NCBI GenBank assembly: GCA_934162685.1
Contig: CAKPJO010000005.1
Location: forward strand, 1 to 28,123
Source: an uncultured Bacilli bacterium
GTDB taxonomy: Bacteria; Bacillota_I; Bacilli_A; RFN20; CAG-826
Length of the DNA: 28,123 bases
Direction: 5' to 3'
The position numbers and the translations under genes are program-made. The notes beneath the pieces were generated by a model. The model did not search any database, was not told the DNA's origin, and worked only from the letters and a program-made list of their open reading frames with translations. Below, piece by piece: positions 21,453 through 28,123 of this stretch. Every line of letters starts with the position of its first letter. The first letter of the stretch is position 1.

Positions 21453-23222
21453 TTAATTAGGATAACGATCTCTTGAATGATATGTTGTGTGCAATAATTC
21501 ATGTGCTTTATGACTATTTGGCTCTCCTAAATAATCTTTATAAAGCTGTTGAATTTGGGTGTTACGATGCGATTGTCTTAATATTTGTTTTTCATCTTCT
21601 GAATATAACACTTTAGCGCGTTTTTCTTTATATGTATCTAATATATTATCGTCTTCATTTGGTAAGAAGCATGGTTTAACAAATGGTTGTCCTCCACCAT
21701 TGATGCATCCGCCCGGGCATCCCATAATTTCAATAAATGTATATGGTGATTTACCTGCACGAATATCATCTAATAATGGTTTAGCGTTTTTCATGCCGTG
21801 AGCAACAGCAACTTTGATTTTTGTTCCATTTAAATCAATTTCTGCTTCTTTTAAGCCATCAAAGCCACGCACTTCTTTAAATGTAATTAATTCATGTTCT
21901 TTACCAGTAACTGTGAAATACGCTGTTCTTAAAGCCGCTTCCATAACGCCGCCTGTTACACCAAATATAACACCAGCGCCAGTATATTCGCCTAATAAGT
22001 CTTGATCAAATTCTTCATCTGGTAATCTTCTAAAGTCAATACCCGATCTTTTAATTAATCTTGCTAATTCACGAGTGGTTAATACACAATCCACATCTTT
22101 TAAGCCTTCTTTAGAAGCATTTTCTGGACGTTCTTTTTCATATTTTTTAGCTGTACAAGGCATAATTGATACAACAAAAATATTTTTTGGATCTAAGCCT
22201 TGTTTCTCGGCAAAATAAGATTTAATTATTGCACCTTCCATTTCATGAGGAGATTTACAACTTGATAAATGTCCTAATAAATCACCATAGAAATATTCTG
22301 CATAATTCACCCAGCCTGGTGAACATGAGGTAATCATTGGAAGTTGTCCACCTTCTTTAATACGATGTAATAATTCCGTGGCTTCTTCCATAATTGTTAA
22401 ATCCGCCGCAAAGTTCGTGTCATAAACTTTATCAAAGCCTAAACGTTTTAAAGCTGCGACCATTTTACCAGTAACAGAAGTTCCAATTGGCATACCAAAT
22501 TCTTCACCTAAAGCAGCACGTACTGCAGGCGCGGTTTGTACAACAATATATTTACCTTCTTTTTTAGCTTGATCAAGTTTATCAATTTCACTTTTTTCCA
22601 TTAAAGCACCAGTAGGACAAACATTAACACATTGTCCACATAAAATACATGGTGAGTTTTTCATTGAACGATTATAAGCTGGCGCTACAATAGTTTTAAA
22701 GCCACGATTTTCAAAGCCTAAAATACCAATTCCTTGTGCATTTTTACATCTTTCCACACATCTTCCACATAATACACATTTAGATGTATCACGAATGATA
22801 GATGGAGTTAATTCATCAATAGTAACTGGGGTTTTACTTCCTTCATACATGTTGTCTCTAGCACCAGTAATTTTAGCAACATTTAATAATTCACAATATT
22901 CATTTTTAGTGCATTGTTGGCAGTTCTTCGAGTGATTAGATAATAGCAATTCCACACTAGTTCTACGCGCACTAACGGCTTTTGGAGAAGAAATAATAAT
23001 CTCCATTCCGTCATTAACTGGATATACACAAGACGCTACTAAACCTCTTGCACCTTTAACCTCTACTAAACAAACTCGACATGAGCCTCTAGAGCATTCA
23101 CCATGATTAAAAGCACATAAAGTCGGAATTGTATATCCACATTTTTTAGCAGCTTCTAAAATAGTTAAACCAGCATCAACTTGATAAGAGTGACCTTCAA
23201 TTTTAATATTTACTTTTTCCAT
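21453..23222 (-). CDS. hydA: [FeFe] hydrogenase catalytic subunit (NADH/ferredoxin-dependent type)
   Basis: Makes or oxidises H2 at the H-cluster in the cytoplasm, with electrons shared through HydB and HydC. Positions count from the alternative upstream GTG; subtract 3 for the chosen ATG. N-terminal [2Fe-2S] ligands are Cys39, Cys51, Cys54 and Cys68; His100/Cys104/Cys107/Cys113 form the His-ligated [4Fe-4S] site; two ferredoxin-type clusters use CVLCGRCVERC (152-162) and CILCGQCVNVC (195-205). H-cluster motifs are TSCSPGW (301-307), MPCTAKKYE (357-365) and EIMGCPGGCINGGGQP (501-516). A small-subunit-like tail ends the protein. The first motif has Ser where the textbook form is TSCCPGW. ATG at 23222 is preferred over GTG at 23231 because AGGGG lies 8 nt before it. 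Last gene of hydCBA. The maturases HydE, HydF and HydG must be elsewhere. Confidence 0.95.
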   Translation of the reverse strand: MEKVNIKIEGHSYQVDAGLTILEAAKKCGYTIPTLCAFNHGECSRGSCRVCLVEVKGARGLVASCVYPVNDGMEIIISSPKAVSARRTSVELLLSNHSKNCQQCTKNEYCELLNVAKITGARDNMYEGSKTPVTIDELTPSIIRDTSKCVLCGRCVERCKNAQGIGILGFENRGFKTIVAPAYNRSMKNSPCILCGQCVNVCPTGALMEKSEIDKLDQAKKEGKYIVVQTAPAVRAALGEEFGMPIGTSVTGKMVAALKRLGFDKVYDTNFAADLTIMEEATELLHRIKEGGQLPMITSCSPGWVNYAEYFYGDLLGHLSSCKSPHEMEGAIIKSYFAEKQGLDPKNIFVVSIMPCTAKKYEKERPENASKEGLKDVDCVLTTRELARLIKRSGIDFRRLPDEEFDQDLLGEYTGAGVIFGVTGGVMEAALRTAYFTVTGKEHELITFKEVRGFDGLKEAEIDLNGTKIKVAVAHGMKNAKPLLDDIRAGKSPYTFIEIMGCPGGCINGGGQPFVKPCFLPNEDDNILDTYKEKRAKVLYSEDEKQILRQSHRNTQIQQLYKDYLGEPNSHKAHELLHTTYHSRDRYPN

Positions 23223-23230
23223 CTTTTTCA

Positions 23231-23235
23231 CCCCT
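23231..23235 (-). promoter_or_regulatory. RBS that fixes the hydA start
   Basis: AGGGG overlaps the possible GTG start (23229-23231) and stands 8 nt before the ATG at 23222, so the ATG is the likely start. Confidence 0.7.
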
Positions 23236-25099
23236 ATTTCTTTATAATTGCTTTAAATGGACATGCACTTATACACATACCACATTTAATACATTTGGTA
23301 GAATCAATAACATATGGAGTTTTACCAATTTCCCCATGAATAGCGTTAACTGGACATCCACGTGCACATTTACTACATTTCTTACAAACTTCTGGTTTAA
23401 TATAATATTCCATAAGTTTTTTACATACTTTTGCTGGACACTTTTTATCCACTACGTGAGCAATATATTCATCTTTAAAATGACTCATTGTCGAAATAAT
23501 TGGATTAGCGGCAGTTTGACCTAAAGCACATAACGAACCTGCTTGTGTAGCTCTTCCTAATTCTTCTAGACGATCAATATCTTCTAGTGTTCCTTGGCCA
23601 TTAGTAATCTTAGTTAAAATTTCTAACATTCTTTTTGTACCAATACGACATGGTGAACATTTACCACATGATTCGTCACAAATAAACTCCATATAGAATT
23701 TAGCTACGTCAACCATACAGTTATCCTCATCCATGACAATTGCGCCTCCAGAGCCCATCATTGAGCCAAGAGCGACTAAATTATCAAAGTCGATTGGAGT
23801 ATCTAAATATTCACTAGTTAAACATCCTCCTGATGGGCCACCTGTTTGAATAGCTTTGAATTTTTTATCATTTGGGATACCGCCACCAATATCATAAATT
23901 AATTCACGAAGTGTGGTTCCCATTGGAATTTCTACTAATCCAACATTATTAATTTTTCCACCTAAGGCAAATACTTTTGTACCTTTAGACTTTTCTGTGC
24001 CATACTTAGTAAATTCTTTAACGCCTTCACGAATAATATAAGGGACACAAGCTAAAGTTTCGACGTTATTAACAATAGTTGGTTTATCCCATAATCCTTT
24101 TACAGCTGGGAAAGGAGGACGAGGGCGTGGCATTCCACGTTGTCCTTGAATTGAATTTAATAAGGCCGTTTCTTCGCCACAAACGAAGGCACCCGCTCCT
24201 AATCTTAAATGAACTCTAAATGAGAAGTTTGTTCCTAAAATATTATCGCCGAGTAATCCTAATTCTTCAGCTTCTTTAATAGCGACAGTCAAACGATGTA
24301 CTGCAATTGGATATTCTGCACGAACATAGAAATAGCCATTCTTTGCTCCAATTGCGTAGCCCGCAATCATCATACCTTCAATAACCGCTAATGGATTACC
24401 TTCTAAGATTGAACGATCCATAAAGGCACCTGGGTCGCCTTCATCACCATTACATACAACATACTTTTCTTCGCTATCTTGGTTATAGGCAAATTGCCAT
24501 TTTCTTCCTGTTGGGAATCCGCCACCACCACGACCGCGTAATCCAGAAGCAAGTATTTCATTAATTACTTCTTGTCTATCCATTTTTAAAGCACGAGCTA
24601 ATCCTTGGAAAGCACCATAGCCTAATCCTTCATTAATATCTTCTGGATTAATAACGCCACAACCATGTAAAGCAATTCGTACTTGTTTTTTATAGAAATT
24701 CAAGTCATCTTGTTTAGCAACTTTTTGGTGGGTATGTGGATCAGTAATTAATAAACGATCAATTACTTCTTTACCCATAATATCTTTTTCAATAATTTCT
24801 TCACAGTCTTCTACTTTAACCATGTGATATAAAGTATCTTCTGGGAAAATTTTAACAAATGGTCCTTGAGAACAGAAACCAAAACAACCGACTTGGTTAA
24901 CTGTCACTTTATCTTCTAAATTATGTTCTTTAATTAATTCTTCTAAACGATTTTTAATTTCATCAGAATGTGATGATAAACAGCCTGTTCCGCCACACAC
25001 CACAATAGCGCGTTTCCCGTTTTCTCCACTAAATTTAATATCTAAGCAATGAGTGCATTTAGCAATTTTATCTTTTAATTCTTGCTCTGTTTTAATCAT
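23234..25099 (-). CDS. hydB: NADH-binding flavoprotein subunit of the [FeFe] hydrogenase (NuoF-like)
   Basis: A 621-residue HydB with all expected parts. A thioredoxin-like [2Fe-2S] domain has Cys35, Cys40, Cys72 and Cys76. The NuoF core has GRGGGGFPTGRKW (189-201) and NGDEGDPGAFMDR (217-229) for NADH and FMN, and a [4Fe-4S] site at Cys478, Cys481, Cys484 and Cys524. A C-terminal 2[4Fe-4S] ferredoxin domain has CKKCSKCARGC (572-582) and CIKCGMCISAC (603-613). The added N- and C-terminal modules are typical of the trimeric electron-bifurcating type (HydABC, group A3) and separate it from respiratory NuoF. The start ATG overlaps the hydC stop by one base (TAATG), so the two are translationally coupled. 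It ends in TAG. Confidence 0.95.
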   Translation of the reverse strand: MIKTEQELKDKIAKCTHCLDIKFSGENGKRAIVVCGGTGCLSSHSDEIKNRLEELIKEHNLEDKVTVNQVGCFGFCSQGPFVKIFPEDTLYHMVKVEDCEEIIEKDIMGKEVIDRLLITDPHTHQKVAKQDDLNFYKKQVRIALHGCGVINPEDINEGLGYGAFQGLARALKMDRQEVINEILASGLRGRGGGGFPTGRKWQFAYNQDSEEKYVVCNGDEGDPGAFMDRSILEGNPLAVIEGMMIAGYAIGAKNGYFYVRAEYPIAVHRLTVAIKEAEELGLLGDNILGTNFSFRVHLRLGAGAFVCGEETALLNSIQGQRGMPRPRPPFPAVKGLWDKPTIVNNVETLACVPYIIREGVKEFTKYGTEKSKGTKVFALGGKINNVGLVEIPMGTTLRELIYDIGGGIPNDKKFKAIQTGGPSGGCLTSEYLDTPIDFDNLVALGSMMGSGGAIVMDEDNCMVDVAKFYMEFICDESCGKCSPCRIGTKRMLEILTKITNGQGTLEDIDRLEELGRATQAGSLCALGQTAANPIISTMSHFKDEYIAHVVDKKCPAKVCKKLMEYYIKPEVCKKCSKCARGCPVNAIHGEIGKTPYVIDSTKCIKCGMCISACPFKAIIKK

Positions 25100-25587
25100 T
25101 ATGCTTCTCCTCCTAACTTACGATATTCATTAATTACTTGTTGTACTTGGTTAACAGACATCTTAGGATATACTTTGCCATTAATACTTACTGCAGGTGC
25201 AATACCACATGCTCCAATGCAACGTAAAGCATCAATAGTAAATAATCCATCTTCAGTTGTTTCTCCAGGTTTAATACCTAAAAGTTCGGAAAACTTGTCA
25301 CATATTTGTTGTGCACCTTTAACGTAACATGCAGTTCCTAAACAAACCCCAATAACAAATTTGCCTTTAGGTTTCAAAGAAAAAAATGAGTAAAAAGTAA
25401 CTACACCATATATTTCTGAAACAGGTATACCTAATTTTTCAGATACGATTTCTTGAACTTCAAAAGGAATATAGCCATATTCTTTTTGAACCTGACTCAA
25501 AATCATCATTAATGGTGTATTTTCGTTCTTATACTCAGCGATGATTTCTTCAACCCTTTTGCAAGCGGCTGAACTCAATTTTGCCAT
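25099..25587 (-). CDS. hydC: NuoE-like [2Fe-2S] subunit of the [FeFe] hydrogenase
   Basis: A 162-residue subunit with an N-terminal helical part (1-60) and a thioredoxin-like domain carrying the [2Fe-2S] ligands Cys82, Cys87, Cys123 and Cys127 (GVCLGTACYVKGA and ALRCIGACG). It partners HydB in the NADH-oxidising module. First gene of hydCBA, with RBS AGGAGG 14 nt before the ATG, a little far. The preceding stretch of about 220 bases holds an extended -10 promoter and a run of phased A-tracts. No redox-repressor (Rex) site is convincing. Confidence 0.95.
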   Translation of the reverse strand: MAKLSSAACKRVEEIIAEYKNENTPLMMILSQVQKEYGYIPFEVQEIVSEKLGIPVSEIYGVVTFYSFFSLKPKGKFVIGVCLGTACYVKGAQQICDKFSELLGIKPGETTEDGLFTIDALRCIGACGIAPAVSINGKVYPKMSVNQVQQVINEYRKLGGEA

Positions 25588-25656
25588 ATTTTAAAAAATC
25601 CTCCTAGTAATAAGACATTTATATAAAACTATATAAATACCATAAAATACTTTTTT

Positions 25657-25687
25657 AGTATAACATAAAAAAATTGCATTTTGTAAA
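25657..25687 (-). promoter_or_regulatory. Promoter of hydCBA
   Basis: Minus strand carries TGTTATACT, an extended -10 (TATACT at 25657-25662, TG at 25664-25665). A -35 like TTTACA (25682-25687) is 19 bp away. The predicted leader is about 65 nt. Confidence 0.55.
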
Positions 25688-25699
25688 TATTATTGCATA

Positions 25700-25731
25700 T
25701 TTTGATATTTTTTTGATTTTTGTATTTTTTT
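25700..25731 (-). promoter_or_regulatory. Phased A-tracts upstream of the hyd promoter
   Basis: Four minus-strand A-runs (25725-25731, 25717-25721, 25708-25714, 25700-25703) have centres 8 to 9.5 bp apart, directly upstream of the -35 region. Such tracts bend DNA and can act as UP elements for the RNA polymerase alpha C-terminal domain; the RpoA encoded in this window keeps the DNA-contacting residues. Confidence 0.5.
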
Positions 25732-25755
25732 GATATTGTAAGCGATTTAACCAAT

Positions 25756-25790
25756 AAAAAAGTGCTTATTTTCTAGCAAAGAAAAGCACT
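25756..25790 (-). terminator. Rho-independent terminator after tspO
   Basis: Seven-bp stem AGTGCTT/AAGCACT extended by TTCT/AGAA with a small bulge; the minus strand then has six T, the first of which is the last stem base. Confidence 0.88.
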
Positions 25791-25811
25791 AATTCTTAAA
25801 CGTTATTGCAA

Positions 25812-26264
25812 TTAATTTAGTATAGCAATACTTATGTTTAAAAATGCTGCAAAAGTTAACCAAACAACATATGGAATCCATAAATACGCTAAATTCCTAT
25901 TAGTTTTAAATAAATAAATTGACATGTAAATACTTAATCCTAATAATATTACAATATCTATTGCACTTACTATTGGTAAATGTAAGCCAAAAAATAAAGG
26001 AGGCCATGAGACATTAAATAATAATTGAATATAGAAAATATTTGATCCTTTGATATCACCATTTTCTTCTAAACAATAATTAATATATCCGATTATTAAA
26101 TATAAAATCGACCAAACAATCGGAAATACTAAAGTTGGAACATATACTTGAGTATTTAAACTATTATAATAAGTTGAAAAATTTCCTAAAAGCATAGAAA
26201 TAACAAAATTAACCATTAACGAAAATAACAAATTAAAAATTAAATCGATATTTATTTTCTTCAT
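25812..26264 (-). CDS. tspO: TspO/MBR family membrane protein
   Basis: A 150-residue protein with five transmembrane helices covering nearly its whole length. Family signatures are visible: PxxVFPIVWSILYLIIGYINY (43-63), QLLFNVSWPPLFFG (80-93) and AYLWIPYVVWLTFAAFLN (126-143). TspO proteins bind porphyrins and sterol-like ligands and have been linked to tetrapyrrole handling, stress and oxidative responses; the bacterial role is not settled. It forms its own unit between the rplQ terminator and its own terminator. A promoter is likely within 26270-26320 (TTGACG at 26309-26314 with a poor -10), but I cannot fix it. RBS TTGAGGAT precedes the ATG. No porphyrin pathway gene is nearby. Confidence 0.9.
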   Translation of the reverse strand: MKKINIDLIFNLLFSLMVNFVISMLLGNFSTYYNSLNTQVYVPTLVFPIVWSILYLIIGYINYCLEENGDIKGSNIFYIQLLFNVSWPPLFFGLHLPIVSAIDIVILLGLSIYMSIYLFKTNRNLAYLWIPYVVWLTFAAFLNISIAILN

Positions 26265-26313
26265 ATATTTATCCTCAAATTAATATATGTTACTTTATAA
26301 TAAATTAGACGTC

Positions 26314-26340
26314 AAAAAAGGCCAGTCTATTCGACTAGCC
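26314..26340 (-). terminator. Rho-independent terminator of the alpha operon
   Basis: Eight-bp stem GGCTAGTC/GACTGGCC (one G-T pair), loop GAATA, then six T on the minus strand, 23 nt after the rplQ stop. Confidence 0.92.
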
Positions 26341-26362
26341 TAATTTAATTATTAAATATTAA

Positions 26363-26770
26363 TTATTTAACAAATTCAACAATAGCCATTTCAGCATTGT
26401 CACCACGACGTGGAACAAGCTTTAATACTCTTGTATATCCGCCATTACGATCTTTGTAACGAGGACCAATTTCGTTAAATAACTTGTCTAAAGCTGTTAC
26501 TTTCTTTTCTGCATCACAATAAACTTCTGAGCGAACAACTGCAGCAGCTAAACGACGATTGTGTAAATCGCCAACTTTAGCTTTACTAACTAATTTTTCT
26601 GCTAAATTTTTGACATCTTTAGCACAGCCAGCAGTAACAGTAACACGTTCATGAACGATTAATTCTGATACAACGTTTCTTAACATTGCTTTATATTTGC
26701 TTGAAGTATAGGCAGCTTTAAAGCGAACGCCACCTTTACCATGTACATTCTTACGTCCTTGTGTAGCCAT
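26363..26770 (-). CDS. rplQ: 50S ribosomal protein L17, extended N-terminus
   Basis: L17 lies at the bottom of the 50S subunit near the peptide exit. The 135 residues include the family segment KYKAMLRNVVSELIVHERVTVT (25-46), HNRRLAAAVVRSEV and GGYTRVLKLVPRRGDNAEMAIVE. The usual start is short, close to MxYRKLGRTSAQRKAML; here it is replaced by a basic, Gly-rich stretch (MATQGRKNVHGKGGVRFKAA) adding about 8-13 residues. The start is supported by GGAGG 8 nt upstream. It lies 12 nt after rpoA, in the canonical rpsK-rpoA-rplQ order, and a terminator follows. Confidence 0.97.
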   Translation of the reverse strand: MATQGRKNVHGKGGVRFKAAYTSSKYKAMLRNVVSELIVHERVTVTAGCAKDVKNLAEKLVSKAKVGDLHNRRLAAAVVRSEVYCDAEKKVTALDKLFNEIGPRYKDRNGGYTRVLKLVPRRGDNAEMAIVEFVK

Positions 26771-26782
26771 TTAAACTTCCTC

Positions 26783-27754
26783 CTAATCAATGTAATCCTT
26801 GAAGCCTAAACCAATACCAAGAAGTTTTTCTTTAACTTCTTTAAGTGATTTCTTACCAAGGTTACGTACTTTCATCATATCTTCTTCTGTCTTTTGAGTT
26901 AATTCTAAGACAGTTGCAATACCTGCTCTCTTTAAGCAGTTATATGAACGAACTGATAAATCTAATTCTTCAATTGTCATATCTTCATATTTATTAGATG
27001 TTTGTTCAACTGGTTCAGCAACAATGTTCATATCGCGTGTAATTTCGTTTAATTTCAAGAATTCTTCGAAATGAGCGACTAAGATTTTTGCAGCAAGCGC
27101 TACAGCATCTTGTGGAAGCATTGATCCATTTGTCCAAACTTCTAATTCTAAGTTTTCATAATTTGCATTATGCCCAACACGAGTTGGTTTAACTTCATAA
27201 TTTACTTTTGTAATTGGTGAATAGTTGGAATCAGTAGCGATTGTACCAATATTCATACCTGTACGGAGTAATTTATTTCCTTCTGAAGTTACATAACCAC
27301 GTCCATTACGGGCATAAAGTGTCATTTTTAATTTGCCACCTTCAGCAACGTGAGCAAGGACTAAATCTTGGTTAATAACTTCAACATCACCTGGGACAAC
27401 TAAATCAGCAGCAGTAACAACTTTTGGTCCTTCTACTTCTAATTCAATTCTCTTAGTAACGGATTCTTCATCGTCAATTTTCAAAACTAAATCTTTTAAA
27501 GCAAGAACAATCATAGTAACGTCTTCTTCTACGCCTTCAAGTGCAGAGAATTCGTGACGAGCTCCTTCAACTTCAATAGCAAATACAGAAGCACCTGGTA
27601 ATGAAGAAAGCATAACTCTTCTTAATGAATTTCCAATTGTTAATGCATAACCTCTTTCTAATGGTCCAACTACGAATTTACCATAATTTGTAGTACCATC
27701 GAATTCAGCAATATCAAATTTAATTTTTGCGAATGGACTTACGATTTTGCTCAT
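26783..27754 (-). CDS. rpoA: DNA-directed RNA polymerase subunit alpha
   Basis: Assembly platform of RNA polymerase and contact point for activators and UP elements. With the ATG at 27754 it has 323 residues (B. subtilis 314). The N-terminal dimerisation domain includes GPLERGYALTIGNSLRRVMLSS. The C-terminal domain has SVRSYNCLKRAGI, where Arg269, Asn272 and Cys273 equal E. coli Arg265, Asn268 and Cys269, the DNA-contacting residues, followed by NLGKKSLKEVKEKL. An in-frame TTG at 27775 would add seven residues, but these codons overlap the Shine-Dalgarno GGGAGG, so ATG is chosen. It ends in TAG. Confidence 0.98.
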   Translation of the reverse strand: MSKIVSPFAKIKFDIAEFDGTTNYGKFVVGPLERGYALTIGNSLRRVMLSSLPGASVFAIEVEGARHEFSALEGVEEDVTMIVLALKDLVLKIDDEESVTKRIELEVEGPKVVTAADLVVPGDVEVINQDLVLAHVAEGGKLKMTLYARNGRGYVTSEGNKLLRTGMNIGTIATDSNYSPITKVNYEVKPTRVGHNANYENLELEVWTNGSMLPQDAVALAAKILVAHFEEFLKLNEITRDMNIVAEPVEQTSNKYEDMTIEELDLSVRSYNCLKRAGIATVLELTQKTEEDMMKVRNLGKKSLKEVKEKLLGIGLGFKDYID

Positions 27755-27762
27755 ATGTTTTT

Positions 27763-27768
27763 CCTCCC
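27763..27768 (-). promoter_or_regulatory. RBS that fixes the rpoA start
   Basis: GGGAGG stands 8 nt before the ATG at 27754 and lies inside the seven-codon extension that a TTG start would need. Confidence 0.75.
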
Positions 27769-27800
27769 TTTGCAATCGTTAGTAGACTAAATAATATTTA

Positions 27801-28123
27801 TTATCCACGTGGACGCTTTGGTGGGCGGCAACCATTGTGTGGAATTGGTGTAGTATCTGTAATCATTTGGATTTGTAATCCAGCTGCTTGTAAACTACGA
27901 ACTGCAGAATCACGACCAGATCCTGGTCCTTTTACGTTAACGTCAACTGTTTTAATACCTTGATCAACAGCAACTTTAGCACAAGCTTCAGCTGCTAATT
28001 GAGCTGCAAATGGTGTAGATTTTTTAGCACCTTTAAATCCTAATGCACCAGCACTTGACCAAGCAATTGCATTACCTGCTTCGTCAGTGATAGTGACAAT
28101 GGTATTATTAAATGTTGAGTGAA
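27801..28123 (-). CDS. rpsK: 30S ribosomal protein S11, 5' end cut by window edge
   Basis: S11 is on the 30S platform near the E site. The visible 107 codons hold STFNNTIVTITDEAGNAIAW, GFKGAKKSTPFAAQ, VDVNVKGPGSGRDSAVRSLQ and the C-terminal IPHNGCRPPKRPRG, the most conserved S11 signature. Only about 20 N-terminal residues are missing beyond base 28123. It ends 46 nt before the rpoA start, in the normal alpha-operon order, so rpoA is presumably read from the same transcript. Confidence 0.98.
   Translation of the reverse strand, partial: HSTFNNTIVTITDEAGNAIAWSSAGALGFKGAKKSTPFAAQLAAEACAKVAVDQGIKTVDVNVKGPGSGRDSAVRSLQAAGLQIQMITDTTPIPHNGCRPPKRPRG

Noticed and set aside
23223..23231. GTG start of hydA
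   Set aside because: It overlaps the Shine-Dalgarno sequence; the ATG at 23222 has correct spacing and fits the family start.
25736..25755. Possible Rex redox-repressor site upstream of hydCBA
   Set aside because: The sequence TTGTAAGCGATTTAACCAA only loosely resembles TTGTTAAnnnnTTAACAA, has unequal half-sites, overlaps the tspO terminator region and lies about 70 bp or more upstream of the predicted start.
27755..27775. TTG start of rpoA giving seven extra residues
   Set aside because: The added codons are the ribosome binding site itself and the family starts at MSKIVSPF or similar.
1..28123. TGA reassigned to Trp (genetic code 4)
   Set aside because: All Trp codons that I inspected are TGG and every gene reads through normally under the standard code, so there is no positive sign of recoding.
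1..28123. CRISPR array, insertion sequence, prophage, tRNA or rRNA genes
   Set aside because: No regularly spaced repeats, transposase-like frames, attachment-site duplications or cloverleaf-like stretches were seen on either strand.

Overview
This is a compact, AT-rich stretch of a low-GC Firmicute-type chromosome. Every gene that can be supported lies on the minus strand, so gene order is described here in transcription order, from high to low coordinates. The core follows the Bacillus subtilis order cysS - (mini-RNase III) - rlmB - (yacP) - sigH - rpmGB - secE - nusG - rplK - rplA - rplJ - rplL - ybxB - rpoB - rpoC - (ybxF) - rpsL, with several substitutions. Standard codons fit: every Trp codon inspected is TGG and no gene is broken. 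Two protein characters point to a relative of the Mollicutes, such as the uncultured RF39-like or Erysipelotrichia-like gut Bacilli: RpoB has Asn at the rifampicin-site position equivalent to E. coli His526, and L11 has a five-residue shorter proline-rich loop. The trimeric [FeFe] hydrogenase indicates an H2-producing fermentative anaerobe. This placement is an inference.

Layout from the high-coordinate end: the end of the alpha operon (rpsK partial, rpoA, rplQ, terminator); a single-gene tspO unit; the hydCBA operon for a NADH/ferredoxin-type [FeFe] hydrogenase; a cysS-mgtC-rlmB-sigma unit; an rpmG-secE-nusG unit; a stand-alone 685-residue lipoprotein with repeated OB-fold-like modules; the rplK-rplA and rplJ-rplL units, each with a recognisable autoregulatory leader (L1-type operator, L10 leader); a leaky terminator; an RsmC-like methyltransferase; rpoB-rpoC; two tandem M6-family metalloprotease lipoproteins, each with its own terminator; and the promoter, leader and first 123 codons of rpsL.

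Most of the window is housekeeping transcription and translation. The accessory cargo sits at the joints of this conserved block: surface lipoproteins between nusG and rplK and between rpoC and rpsL, mgtC between cysS and rlmB, and tspO plus hydCBA between the alpha operon and cysS. I found no CRISPR array, insertion sequence, tRNA or rRNA. I do not see a wholly new multi-gene system. The best leads are the two lineage-type changes in antibiotic targets (RpoB, L11), the degenerate region 2.2 of the sigma factor, and the lipoprotein insertions.

Intergenic stretches are short. The longest (370-594, 14386-14602, 25588-25811) hold the promoters, leaders and terminators listed below and no further gene.
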